Assembly (NCBI GenBank): GCA_031426915.1
Contig: JASJPB010000013.1
Location: 1-64,000, forward strand
Origin: Sulfurimicrobium sp031426915
GTDB lineage: Bacteria; Pseudomonadota; Gammaproteobacteria; Burkholderiales; Sulfuricellaceae
Length of the DNA: 64,000 bases
Direction of reading: 5' to 3'
Part shown: positions 50,425-59,378 of the stretch, piece after piece
How positions within the stretch are numbered: position 1 is the stretch's first letter
Layout of the letters: each line of letters opens with the position of its first letter
Program-made: the position numbers and the translations under genes
Notes under the pieces: generated by a model
Told to the model about the DNA's origin: nothing
Seen by the model: the letters and a program-made list of their open reading frames with translations, nothing else
The model's database searches: none

Positions 50425-53177
50425 CGCTTGCAAAGCACGGCGACGCGCCAGTCGCTCGTCTTGCCGGCGTCAGCTTGCGCTACGGCAAGACCGTGGCGCT
50501 GGACGCGATCGATCTGGAGATTCCTGCCGGCTGCATGGTGGGCCTGATCGGCCCGGACGGCGTCGGCAAATCCAGCCTGCTGGCGCTGATCTCGGGCGCG
50601 CGCGCGATGCAGCAGGGGCAGGTAGAGGTGCTCGGCGGCGACATGCGTGCGGCGCACCACCGCAACCGGGTCTGCCCCGCGATTGCCTACATGCCGCAGG
50701 GCTTGGGCAAGAACCTATACACGTCCCTGTCGGTCGAGGACAACCTGCAGTTTTTCGGCCGCCTGTTCGGACACGATGCGGGCGAACGCCGGCGACGCAT
50801 CGATGATCTGACGAGAGCAACGGGACTTTATCCTTTCCTCGATCGTCCGGTGGGCAAACTGTCCGGCGGCATGAAGCAGAAGCTGGGCTTGTGCTGCGCG
50901 CTGATCCACGACCCGGATCTGCTGATCCTGGACGAGCCGACCACCGGGGTCGATCCGCTGGCACGCAACCAGTTCTGGTCGCTGATTGCCCGAATTCGCC
51001 GGCGGCGCCCGGGCATGAGCGTGATCGTAGCCACCGCCTACATGGAGGAGGCGGAACGTTTCGACTGGCTGGTGGCGATGGATGCGGGAAAAATCCTCGC
51101 CACGGGAACCCCCCGTGAACTTCATGAGCGCACCGGGCAAACGACGCTGGAGGCGGCCTTCATCGCACTGCTGCCGGAAGAAAAAAAGCGCGGCCATCGG
51201 GCAGTGGCTGTGCCGCCCTTCGCCGAAGACGGGGAGGCCGCCATCGAGGCGCGCGACCTGACCATGCGCTTCGGCGATTTCACGGCGGTCGACCATGTCA
51301 ATTTCCGCATCCGCCGCGGCGAGATATTCGGCTTCCTTGGCGCCAACGGCTGCGGCAAGACCACCACCATGAAGATGCTCACCGGGCTGCTGCCGCCGAG
51401 CGAGGGCGAAGCCTGGCTATTCGGACAGAAAGTTGACGCACGCGACATCGCCACGCGGCGGCGGGTGGGTTACATGTCGCAGGCGTTTTCGCTTTATTCC
51501 GAGCTTAGCGTCGAGCAAAACCTGGTGCTCCATGCACGCCTTTTCAGCGTGCCGGAATCGACGATTGCGTCCCGGGTCGGCGAACTGATGGCCCGTTTTG
51601 GGCTGGACGGCGCATCCGACGCCCTGCCCGACGCCCTGCCGCTCGGCATGCGTCAGCGCCTGTCGCTGGCAGTGGCGCTGGTGCATCAGCCGGAATTGCT
51701 GATCCTCGATGAGCCGACCTCGGGCGTCGACCCGGTGGCGCGGGATGCTTTCTGGCAGTTGCTGGTCGATCTGTCGCGCACCGACAAAGTGACGATCTTC
51801 ATTTCGACCCACTTCATGAACGAGGCCGAGCGCTGCGACCGCATTTCGCTGATGAATGCCGGCCGGGTGCTGGTCAGCGATGCGCCGGCGGAGATCGTCG
51901 AAAAGCGCGGCACGAACGACCTGGAAGCCGCCTTCATCGCCTATTTGCAGGACGCCGACCCACCCGATGGAGAAATGCTGCCGGAAACCGCGGCGCCGGT
52001 TTCCGCCCCTCGTCAAGGGAATTCGGGACACCCTCGCGAGCAACGCCAGGCTTTCAGTTTCGCCCGTGCCTTCAGTTACACCCTGCGCGAGGCGCTGGAA
52101 CTGCGGCATGACCCGGTGCGTATGGTAATGGCGCTGTTCGGCAGCCTGATCCTGATGTTCATCATGGGCTATGGCATCACCATGGATGTCAACGACCTCA
52201 GCTATGCCGTGCTGGATCGCGACCAGACCACGCTTAGCCAGAACTACACCTTGAACCTCTCCGGTTCGCGCTATTTCGTCGAACACCCGCCGCTTTCCGA
52301 CTATGCCGACCTCGACCGGCGCATGCGCAGCGGCGAGCTGTCGCTGGCCATCGAGATTCCACCCGGTTTCGCGCGCGACATGCAGCGCGGCACCCCGGTG
52401 CAGATCGGCGCCTGGATCGACGGCGCCATGCCGCAACGGGCCGAAACGGTGCAAGGCTACGTACAGGGCATGCATCAGGGATGGCTGGTCGAGACCGCGA
52501 AAACCCGCTTCGGCCAGGACATTGCGGTCGGTGCCGCCAGCGTCGAAACCCGCTTTCGCTACAATCCCGATGTGAAGAGCCTGCCGGCCATGGTGCCGGC
52601 GGTGATTCCCTTGCTGCTGCTGATGATCCCGGCCATGCTGACCGCCCTGTCGGTGGTGCGCGAAAAGGAGCTGGGGTCGATCATCAATCTCTACGTCACG
52701 CCGGTGACCCGCAGCGAATTCCTGGTCGGCAAGCAACTGCCCTACATCGCGCTGGCCATGTTCAATTTTTTGCTGATGACCCTGTTTGCCGTGACCCTGT
52801 TCGACGTGCCGGTCAAGGGGAGCTTCACGACCCTGCTGCTGGCGACGCTGATCTATGTGATTTTCTCCACCGGTTTCGGCCTGTTCGCTTCCACCTTCAC
52901 GCGCAGCCAGATCGCGGCGATGTTCTTTACGATGATCGGCAGCATGTTGCCGGCCATCCAGTTCGCCGGCATGATCAACCCGGTAACATCGCTCGAAGGC
53001 GTCGGCAGGGCGATTGGGGAAATCTACCCGGCATCCCAATACATCACCATCAGCCGCGGCGTGTTCAACAAGGCTCTGGGGATGGCCGATCTCCATGCTG
53101 CCTTCACGCCGATGGTGCTGGCGACCCTGGTCATACTCGGCCTTTCGATTGCACTCCTGAAAAAGCAGGAGCGCTGA
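50421..53177 (+). CDS. RbbA/YhiH-like fused double ABC ATPase and permease
   Basis: A 918-residue fusion. ABC domain 1 has Walker A GPDGVGKSS, signature LSGGMKQK and ILDEPTTGVDP. ABC domain 2 has GANGCGKTTT and ILDEPTSGVDP but a degenerate signature, LPLGMRQR. Residues about 555-918 are an ABC-2 permease with six helices and a large periplasmic loop. E. coli RbbA was described as a ribosome-associated ATPase, but its neighbours here (HlyD, ABC-2 permease, OMF) point to efflux. It overlaps the adaptor gene and is followed two bases later by a second permease. Confidence 0.9.
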   Translation: MTLAKHGDAPVARLAGVSLRYGKTVALDAIDLEIPAGCMVGLIGPDGVGKSSLLALISGARAMQQGQVEVLGGDMRAAHHRNRVCPAIAYMPQGLGKNLYTSLSVEDNLQFFGRLFGHDAGERRRRIDDLTRATGLYPFLDRPVGKLSGGMKQKLGLCCALIHDPDLLILDEPTTGVDPLARNQFWSLIARIRRRRPGMSVIVATAYMEEAERFDWLVAMDAGKILATGTPRELHERTGQTTLEAAFIALLPEEKKRGHRAVAVPPFAEDGEAAIEARDLTMRFGDFTAVDHVNFRIRRGEIFGFLGANGCGKTTTMKMLTGLLPPSEGEAWLFGQKVDARDIATRRRVGYMSQAFSLYSELSVEQNLVLHARLFSVPESTIASRVGELMARFGLDGASDALPDALPLGMRQRLSLAVALVHQPELLILDEPTSGVDPVARDAFWQLLVDLSRTDKVTIFISTHFMNEAERCDRISLMNAGRVLVSDAPAEIVEKRGTNDLEAAFIAYLQDADPPDGEMLPETAAPVSAPRQGNSGHPREQRQAFSFARAFSYTLREALELRHDPVRMVMALFGSLILMFIMGYGITMDVNDLSYAVLDRDQTTLSQNYTLNLSGSRYFVEHPPLSDYADLDRRMRSGELSLAIEIPPGFARDMQRGTPVQIGAWIDGAMPQRAETVQGYVQGMHQGWLVETAKTRFGQDIAVGAASVETRFRYNPDVKSLPAMVPAVIPLLLLMIPAMLTALSVVREKELGSIINLYVTPVTRSEFLVGKQLPYIALAMFNFLLMTLFAVTLFDVPVKGSFTTLLLATLIYVIFSTGFGLFASTFTRSQIAAMFFTMIGSMLPAIQFAGMINPVTSLEGVGRAIGEIYPASQYITISRGVFNKALGMADLHAAFTPMVLATLVILGLSIALLKKQER

Positions 53178-53179
53178 TC

Positions 53180-54304
53180 ATGCCTAGAGCTTCTCATATC
53201 TACCGTCTGGGCATCAAGGAGCTGTGGAGCCTGGTGCGCGACCCGATCATGCTGGTGTTGATTGCCTACAGCTTCACTTTCCAGGTCTACATCGCCGCGA
53301 CCGCCATGCCGGAACAACTTCACAAAGTGCCGATCGCTATCGTCGACGAGGATGATTCGCCGCTATCGGCACGCATTACCTCGGCTTTTTTTCCGCCGCA
53401 ATTCATGCCACCACGACGGGTGACGCTGTCCGAAATCGATGCCGGCCTGGATGCGGGACTTTATACGTTTTCGCTCAACATTCCGCCGAATTTCCAGCGC
53501 GACGTGCTGGCGGGACGCGCGCCCGCCATCCAGCTCAATGTCGATGCCACGCGCATGAGCCAGGCCTTCTCGGGTAGCGGTCACGTGCAGCAGATCGTGT
53601 TGGGCGAAGTCAATGAATTCGTCCAGCGCTACCGTGGCACCCCCGCGCCGCCAGTCGAACTGTCCATGCGGGCACGCTTCAACCCGGCCTTGACCCAGGC
53701 CTGGTTCGGCTCGGTGATGGAGATCATCAACAACGTCACCATGCTATCCATCGTGCTGGCCGGCGCCGCGCTGATCCGCGAGCGCGAACACGGCACCATC
53801 GAACACCTGCTGGTGATGCCTGTCACCCCCAGCGAGATTATGCTGGGTAAAATCTGGGCTATGGGTCTGGTCGTTTTGCTGGCGACGGCATTTTCGCTGA
53901 CCTTCATCGTGCAGGGCGCGCTCAGTGTACCGATCGAAGGCTCGGTGGCGCTGTTCCTGGCCGTGGCCGCATTGGATCTTGTTGCTGCCACCTCGATGGG
54001 TATTTTCATGGCAACCCTGGCGCGCAACATGCCGCAGTTCGGTCTGTTGGCAATGCTGGTGCTGTTGCCGATGATGATGCTCTCGGGCGGCATGACGCCA
54101 CGCGAGAGTATGCCGCTCCTGGCGCGAAACGTGATGGAGATCGCGCCGACCACGCATTTCGTCGCCGCCGCCCAGGCCATCCTCTACCGGGGCGCCGGTT
54201 TCGATGTGGTCTGGCCGCAAGTGATTGCGCTGGCCGTCATCGGTGCAGTGTTTTTCGTCGCCGCCCTGATCCGTTTTCGCAAGAGCATCAGCCAGATGGT
54301 CTGA
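53180..54304 (+). CDS. ABC-2 permease (YhhJ-like)
   Basis: A 374-residue permease from ATG 53180. One helix at the N-terminus (PIMLVLIAYSFTFQVYIA), a periplasmic domain (VAIVDEDDSPLSARI type), then five helices at the C-terminal half with the ABC-2 signature REREHGTIEHLLVMPVTPSEIMLGK. It pairs with the RbbA-like fusion two bases upstream, completing the four-gene exporter. The exported substance is unknown. Confidence 0.9.
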   Translation: MPRASHIYRLGIKELWSLVRDPIMLVLIAYSFTFQVYIAATAMPEQLHKVPIAIVDEDDSPLSARITSAFFPPQFMPPRRVTLSEIDAGLDAGLYTFSLNIPPNFQRDVLAGRAPAIQLNVDATRMSQAFSGSGHVQQIVLGEVNEFVQRYRGTPAPPVELSMRARFNPALTQAWFGSVMEIINNVTMLSIVLAGAALIREREHGTIEHLLVMPVTPSEIMLGKIWAMGLVVLLATAFSLTFIVQGALSVPIEGSVALFLAVAALDLVAATSMGIFMATLARNMPQFGLLAMLVLLPMMMLSGGMTPRESMPLLARNVMEIAPTTHFVAAAQAILYRGAGFDVVWPQVIALAVIGAVFFVAALIRFRKSISQMV

Positions 54305-54331
54305 GTATGCCACTGTTTTCGCCCAGGATCT

Positions 54332-54363
54332 GCATCAGGTTGGGCTATAACCCAACCTGATGC
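54332..54363. repeat. 13-bp perfect hairpin after the efflux operon
   Basis: GCATCAGGTTGGG and CCCAACCTGATGC around CTATAA. It ends the efflux operon but has no following T-run, so it is either a weak terminator or a REP-type repeat. Confidence 0.6.
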
Positions 54364-54446
54364 CAGGATACCCCACTTCATTCTACGTACCCCCTCGATT
54401 ATGCAGACATTTGGTATTTCCTCCCCGCAATGGCATCATAACGAGC

Positions 54447-55502
54447 ATGGAATTCGACCTTCTTTATGAAATCGCCATGCCGCCCTTTCTCGAAAGGACG
54501 GAAAGCCATGCTTATGCCGACACTCTGACGGAAGTTGAACTGGCCGACCAACTCGGATTCCGTTGCGCCTGGCTGGCGGAACATCATTTCTCGCGCCAAT
54601 ATTCCCACTGCTCGAAACCGGAACTGGTACTGGCGGCCCTGGCCCAGCGCACCAAACGGATCAGGCTGGGCATGGGCGTCATCCCCGCGCCCTACCACCA
54701 CCCGGTGCACCTGGCCGAAGGAATCGCCACCATCGACATTCTCTGCGGCGGCCGGCTCGAAGTAGGTCTGGGGCGGGGATTTTCCCCCGACGAAGACAAG
54801 GCTTTCGGCGTCAAAATGGGCGACAGCCGCGCCCTCACCGGAGAAATACTGGAGATTGTGCGCGCCAGCTTCGCTTGCAAGCCGGTTGTCTTTCGCGGCG
54901 CGCATTACCGCATTGAAAACGTGGACATCCTGCCCCATCCGGTGCAATCCCCCCATCCACCGCTGTGGTCGGCCGCAGTCAGCCCTGACAGCTTCGCCTG
55001 GGTGGCACAGCAGGGCCTGGGCATGCTGACGCAACCGTTCAAGCCGTGGCTGATGACCAAATACGACATCAAAAACTACCTGGGGGCATGGAAAGGCGCA
55101 ACCCCGCCGCGCATCGCCATGGCCGTGAGCATGCTGTGCCTGCCCGACGGCAAGCGCGCACGGCAACTGGCGAAACAGGCGCTGACCTGGTACTACCGCG
55201 AACTCTACAAAACCGCCTTGCCGCTGCTGGAAAAACTTTATCCGGGCTACCGGCATGTCCGCGAACTGGCGCGCTTCCGGGACGCCATGAAACTCGGCAT
55301 CAACCTGGCATTGCTGGAAGATTTCGGCATGGCGGTGGTGGGCACGCCGCAGGAATGCATCGAACAATTACGCAAATTCGAAGCCGCCGGCGTGACGCAT
55401 ATACTCTGCGCCATCGGCGCAGGCGCTGTAAAAACCGAGGTCGTTCAGGAATCCTTGCGCTGTATCGCCACTGAGGTGATGCCCGCCTTCCGGCAACAGT
55501 GA
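54447..55502 (+). CDS. Luciferase-like (LLM class) flavin-dependent oxidoreductase
   Basis: A 351-residue bacterial-luciferase-fold protein from ATG 54447; an earlier frame start (54360) lies in the hairpin region. It has LADQLGFRCAWLAEHHFS near the N-terminus, IRLGMGVIPAPYHHPVHLAEGIATIDILCGGRLEVGLGRG, and the C-terminal VVGTPQECIEQLRKFEAAGVTHI. These bind FMN and a reduced partner. The substrate is not predictable. The stop overlaps the GTG at 55499 and thiS follows 38 bases on. Confidence 0.85.
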   Translation: MEFDLLYEIAMPPFLERTESHAYADTLTEVELADQLGFRCAWLAEHHFSRQYSHCSKPELVLAALAQRTKRIRLGMGVIPAPYHHPVHLAEGIATIDILCGGRLEVGLGRGFSPDEDKAFGVKMGDSRALTGEILEIVRASFACKPVVFRGAHYRIENVDILPHPVQSPHPPLWSAAVSPDSFAWVAQQGLGMLTQPFKPWLMTKYDIKNYLGAWKGATPPRIAMAVSMLCLPDGKRARQLAKQALTWYYRELYKTALPLLEKLYPGYRHVRELARFRDAMKLGINLALLEDFGMAVVGTPQECIEQLRKFEAAGVTHILCAIGAGAVKTEVVQESLRCIATEVMPAFRQQ

Positions 55503-55540
55503 TAAAATCCGCTTTTGCTCAAGCCTCGGAAATCATCCCT

Positions 55541-55744
55541 GTGATCGAACTCACCATCAACGGCACGCCGCGCCAGTTTGCCGCACCGCTCAATGTGATT
55601 CAACTGGTGGAGAACCTCGACCTAGCCGGCAAACGCATCGCAGTGGAGCGCAACGGCGACATCGTGCCGCGCAGCCAATTCAACATAACCCCCCTGTCCT
55701 CCGGCGACAAACTTGAAATTGTAGTGGCTGTTGGCGGCGGGTAA
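55541..55744 (+). CDS. thiS: Sulfur carrier protein ThiS
   Basis: A 67-residue ubiquitin-like protein from GTG 55541, the start that fits the family's usual length; GTG 55499 would add 14 residues. It begins IELTINGTPRQF and ends in VAVGGG, with the C-terminal Gly-Gly that carries sulfur as thiocarboxylate. It delivers sulfur to ThiG for the thiazole ring of thiamine. No TPP riboswitch was seen in front. Confidence 0.9.
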   Translation: MIELTINGTPRQFAAPLNVIQLVENLDLAGKRIAVERNGDIVPRSQFNITPLSSGDKLEIVVAVGGG

Positions 55745-55759
55745 TCGAACCTAGAGACT

Positions 55760-56437
55760 ATGGACAACTTGATCATCGCAGGAACCAGCTACGCCTCCCG
55801 CCTGCTGGTAGGCACCGGCAAGTACAAGGATTTTGACCAGACGCGGCGCGCCATCGAAGCCAGCGGCGCCGAAATCGTCACAGTAGCGATCCGCCGCACC
55901 AACATCGGCCAGAATGCAGGCGAACCCAGCCTGCTGGACGCCGTGCCGCCGTCAAAATACACCTACCTGCCCAACACCGCCGGCTGCTACAGCGCCGACG
56001 ATGCCATCAAGGCGGCGGAAGTCCTGGTCAAGGACGGCTTCAAGGTGATGGTCTACACCTCGGACGACCCCATCATCGCCAAACAGCTGGAGGAAATCGG
56101 CTGCGTCGCGGTGATGCCGCTGGCGTCGCTGATCGGCTCCGGCATGGGCATTCTCAATCCGTGGAATCTGCAGATCATCATCGACAACGCCAAGGTCCCG
56201 GTGATCGTGGATGCCGGCGTCGGCACAGCCTCGGACGCCGCCATCGCGATGGAGCTGGGTTGTGATGGCGTGCTGATGAATACCGCCATCGCCGCGGCCC
56301 AGGACCCGATTTTGATGGCTTCGGCCATGAAAAAAGCGGTGGAAGCAGGCCGCGAAGCTTTCCGCGCCGGTCGCATGCCGAAGAAACTCTATTCCGCCAG
56401 CCCGAGCTCGCCCACCACCGGCCTTATCGGCAAGTAG
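55760..56437 (+). CDS. thiG: Thiazole synthase ThiG with an internal in-frame deletion
   Basis: A 225-residue protein; ThiG is normally about 260. The N-terminal (LIIAGTSYASRLLVGTGKYK) and C-terminal parts (VPVIVDAGVGTASDAAIAMELGCDGVLMNTAI) are highly conserved. Between Ala82 and Ile83 (base 56006) about 35-38 residues are missing. The lost stretch normally reads LAREL...(V/I)K(L/V)EV(L/I)G...LPD..ETL and contains the Schiff-base lysine (Lys96 of B. subtilis ThiG). The frame is kept, so a stable protein may be made, but thiazole synthesis is doubtful. No other ThiG is in the window. Confidence 0.88.
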   Translation: MDNLIIAGTSYASRLLVGTGKYKDFDQTRRAIEASGAEIVTVAIRRTNIGQNAGEPSLLDAVPPSKYTYLPNTAGCYSADDAIKAAEVLVKDGFKVMVYTSDDPIIAKQLEEIGCVAVMPLASLIGSGMGILNPWNLQIIIDNAKVPVIVDAGVGTASDAAIAMELGCDGVLMNTAIAAAQDPILMASAMKKAVEAGREAFRAGRMPKKLYSASPSSPTTGLIGK

Positions 56438-56444
56438 TCCCCTC

Positions 56445-57122
56445 ATGACCGAAACCCTCCACCGCCCGGTGCGCAGCTTCGTGCTGCGCCAGGGCCGCAT
56501 GTCCGTGGCCCAGGGCCGCGCCCATGAAACCCTGATGCCCCGCTTCGGCATTCCCTACAACGCCGAAAGACTGGATCTGGAACAGATTTTCGGCCGAAAT
56601 GCGCCAAAAATCCTGGAAATCGGCTTCGGCATGGGAGACAGCACGGCCCAGATCGCCCTCGCCCATCCCGAGAACGACTACCTCTGCATCGAGGTCCACA
56701 CCCCCGGCGTGGGCAGCCTGCTGAGGAAAATCGAGGAGTTGGGACTCACCAACATCCGCATCATCCAGCACGACGCGGTGGAAGTCCTGAAGCACATGCT
56801 GGCCCCGGACGCGCTGGACGGCGTGCTCATTTTCTTCCCCGATCCCTGGCACAAAAAACGCCACCACAAGCGCCGCCTGATCCAGCCCGAGTTCACCGCG
56901 CTGCTGTGCGAGCATTTGAAACCTGGGGGCTATTTGCACGCGGCGACGGATTGGGAAGAATATGCGACCCACATCCTCGCCACCTTCAGTGCCCAACCGA
57001 GCCTGGCCAACACCACCCCGGACTACGCACCGCGCCCGGAATACCGGCCACTGACCAAATTCGAACTGCGCGGATTAAAGCTCGGGCATGGGGTGTGGGA
57101 TATCGTTTTCAGACGGGTTTGA
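56445..57122 (+). CDS. trmB: tRNA (guanine-N7)-methyltransferase TrmB
   Basis: A 225-residue SAM-dependent enzyme with ILEIGFGMGDSTAQIA (SAM site), LCIEVHTPGVGSLL and the family motif FFPDPWHKKRHHKRRL. The C-terminus has ATDWEEYATHI and LTKFELRG. It makes m7G46 in tRNA. The ATG is eight bases after the thiG stop, so likely the same transcript. Confidence 0.95.
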   Translation: MTETLHRPVRSFVLRQGRMSVAQGRAHETLMPRFGIPYNAERLDLEQIFGRNAPKILEIGFGMGDSTAQIALAHPENDYLCIEVHTPGVGSLLRKIEELGLTNIRIIQHDAVEVLKHMLAPDALDGVLIFFPDPWHKKRHHKRRLIQPEFTALLCEHLKPGGYLHAATDWEEYATHILATFSAQPSLANTTPDYAPRPEYRPLTKFELRGLKLGHGVWDIVFRRV

Positions 57123-57193
57123 TGGTAGCAACAAGCTTCTTGGCTGCGCCCCTCTTTGCAAAACTTACCGTTCATTCCGAGCTGCTATAAATC

Positions 57194-59308
57194 ATGAACA
57201 TGTCGCTATCCGAGCTGAGTGCGGAAGAAATTCAAGAGTGTGCGAAACAGCTGGAAGACGTGTTGGAAAGCCATGCCAAATGGATTTCCCGCTTGAACGA
57301 AACCATCATTTGCCGCCTTCCCCCGTCCGCCCAAGACATCGCGGATGACGCCTGCTGTCATTGTAAATTTGGCAGGTGGTATCACGGCGAGCATCACGCC
57401 ATCCTGAATCAGGCCCCGGAGTTCGTGGAAATAGGGGAAACCCACCGCCGCATGCATCAAATTGCGGCCGCGATCCTCCTCAAAACCTCTGGCGGCGAGT
57501 TGGTCGAAAAGCGGGAATATTCAAGCCTCCTGAGCCATGTGGAAGAATTGCGCAAACAAATCTACGCCCTGGGAGCCGGACTCAACCAGGAAATGGGGCT
57601 GGTGTCCAAACTGGCTGACAAGATTTTTGAATACGCTACCGAAGGTGTGGTGATTACCGATCCGTCAGGGCGCATCCTGAACGTCAACCAGGCATTCGCC
57701 TGCGTCACCGGATACAACCGCGACGAAGTGATCGGAAAAACACCGGCGATTCTGAACTCGGGGCGGCAGAACAAGTCGTTTTACGAGACCATGTGGAAAG
57801 ATCTGCTCGAAAAGGGTCACTGGGAAGATGAAATCTGGAATCGCCGCAAGAACGGGGAAGCCTATCTCGAGTGGCTTTCCATCAGCGCCATCAAAAACGA
57901 GAACACGGAAACGACGCATTATGTAGCCATATTTTCAGACATCACGCAGGCACGGGAAAATGAGCAGCGCTTGCATCAACTGGCTTATCACGACCCGCTG
58001 ACCAGTTTGCCGAACCGAGCCCTGTTTCAGGATCGCCTGCAGCAGGTTATTGCCCATGCAGACCGTCACAAATCCATGGCAGCACTGATTTTCCTTGATC
58101 TCGACCGTTTCAAGAATATCAACGACACCTTGGGCCACAAGGCTGGCGATGTGTTGCTGAGTGAAACCGCCAACCGCCTGACTGGCTGCATGCGCGGCAG
58201 CGACACGGTGGCCAGGCTGGGCGGAGACGAATTCACCGTTATTCTCCCCGGCATCAGCAATGTGACGAGCGTGGCCCAGATGGCGCAAAAAATCATCGAG
58301 GCCATCTCCATCCCCTTTACGCTCGAAGGGCAGGATGTGTTCGTGACCACCAGCATCGGCATCAGCCTATATCCACTCAATGGGAAAACCGTCGACGCCC
58401 TGTCCAAAACCGCCGACATCGCCATGTATCAGGCCAAGGCCCTCGGCCGCAACAACTTCCAGTTCTTTCGCGACTCTTCGGACGGGGGGATTGCCGCCCT
58501 GTTCACGCTGGAAAACCACCTGCGGCGCGCCCTGGACCGGAACGAACTGATCGTGCATTACCAGCCCCAGGTGGATATCGAAGCGGGCAAGATAACCGGA
58601 ATGGAAGCGTTGCTGCGGTGGCAGCACTCGCAACGCGGGGAAATCATGCCAGACGAATTCATCCCCCTGGCGGAGGAATCAGGCCTGATCATTCCAATAG
58701 GCGAGTGGGTGTTACGCCAGGCTTGCATCCAGAACAAGGCCTGGCAGGATGCCGGCCTGCCCCCTATCCGGATGGCAGTGAACATTTCCGCCCTTCAGTT
58801 GAAGCAGAAAAATTTCGCGGAGATCGTGGCCATGGTCCTGGATGAAACCGGCCTTGATCCCAACTGGCTCGAACTGGAACTGACCGAAAGCGTCGTCATG
58901 CAGAATGCCGAAGAAGCCATCAAGCAGTTGAATCAGCTCAAATCCATTGGCGTCTGGCTTTCCATTGATGATTTCGGCACCGGTTACTCCAGCCTGAGCT
59001 ACCTCAAGCGGCTCCCCATCGATACCGTCAAGATCGACAAATCCTTCATCCACAACGTCACCAGCAATGAGGACGACGCCTCCATTTCAGAGGCCATCAT
59101 CGCCCTCGCCAACTCCCTGCACCTGAAGGTCATCGCCGAGGGCGTGGAAAACAGCGATCAGCTCTATTTTCTGAGAGAACACCATTGCTGTGACGCGCAG
59201 GGCTTCTTTTTCAGCCGGCCTTTGCATCCTGAAGCGATTACCCTGCTGTTGCAAAACGGCATCCTGCCGGGTTTCGGACGCGGCCTTGGCGACAAAACCG
59301 GCGAATAG
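57194..59308 (+). CDS. CZB-PAS-GGDEF-EAL cyclic-di-GMP signalling protein
   Basis: A 704-residue cytoplasmic protein without membrane helices. Residues 1-130 form a chemoreceptor zinc-binding (CZB) domain: His28, the CKFGRWYHGEH motif and ETHRRMH supply the zinc ligands. A PAS domain (FEYATEGVVITDPSGRILNV) covers about 145-265. The GGDEF domain has RLGGDEFTV (about 340-348) and may be an active cyclase. The EAL domain keeps EALLRW, the NISALQ, ELTES and DDFGTGYSSLSYLK motifs, so it may be an active phosphodiesterase. It probably senses zinc or an oxidant. The c-di-GMP-binding MshE-like ATPase is a plausible downstream target. Confidence 0.92.
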   Translation: MNMSLSELSAEEIQECAKQLEDVLESHAKWISRLNETIICRLPPSAQDIADDACCHCKFGRWYHGEHHAILNQAPEFVEIGETHRRMHQIAAAILLKTSGGELVEKREYSSLLSHVEELRKQIYALGAGLNQEMGLVSKLADKIFEYATEGVVITDPSGRILNVNQAFACVTGYNRDEVIGKTPAILNSGRQNKSFYETMWKDLLEKGHWEDEIWNRRKNGEAYLEWLSISAIKNENTETTHYVAIFSDITQARENEQRLHQLAYHDPLTSLPNRALFQDRLQQVIAHADRHKSMAALIFLDLDRFKNINDTLGHKAGDVLLSETANRLTGCMRGSDTVARLGGDEFTVILPGISNVTSVAQMAQKIIEAISIPFTLEGQDVFVTTSIGISLYPLNGKTVDALSKTADIAMYQAKALGRNNFQFFRDSSDGGIAALFTLENHLRRALDRNELIVHYQPQVDIEAGKITGMEALLRWQHSQRGEIMPDEFIPLAEESGLIIPIGEWVLRQACIQNKAWQDAGLPPIRMAVNISALQLKQKNFAEIVAMVLDETGLDPNWLELELTESVVMQNAEEAIKQLNQLKSIGVWLSIDDFGTGYSSLSYLKRLPIDTVKIDKSFIHNVTSNEDDASISEAIIALANSLHLKVIAEGVENSDQLYFLREHHCCDAQGFFFSRPLHPEAITLLLQNGILPGFGRGLGDKTGE

Positions 59309-59378
59309 AAACTGTGGATATGGTGCACCAGCAACGCCATCCGGACCCCCTTAAGCCTACAGATTTACCGGATCACAC

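Noticed and set aside
51417..53096. Open frame of 559 codons on the minus strand
   Set aside because: Antisense to the RbbA-like gene, with a low-complexity His/Gln/Arg translation and no motifs.
54305..55540. TPP riboswitch before thiS
   Set aside because: The conserved CTGAGA and ACCTGATCTGG-type blocks were not found; the CCTGATGC in the 54332 hairpin is part of a simple palindrome.
59309..59378. Terminator between the GGDEF-EAL gene and the kinase gene
   Set aside because: ATCCGG and CCGGAT can pair, but the loop is over 20 bases and no T-run follows.
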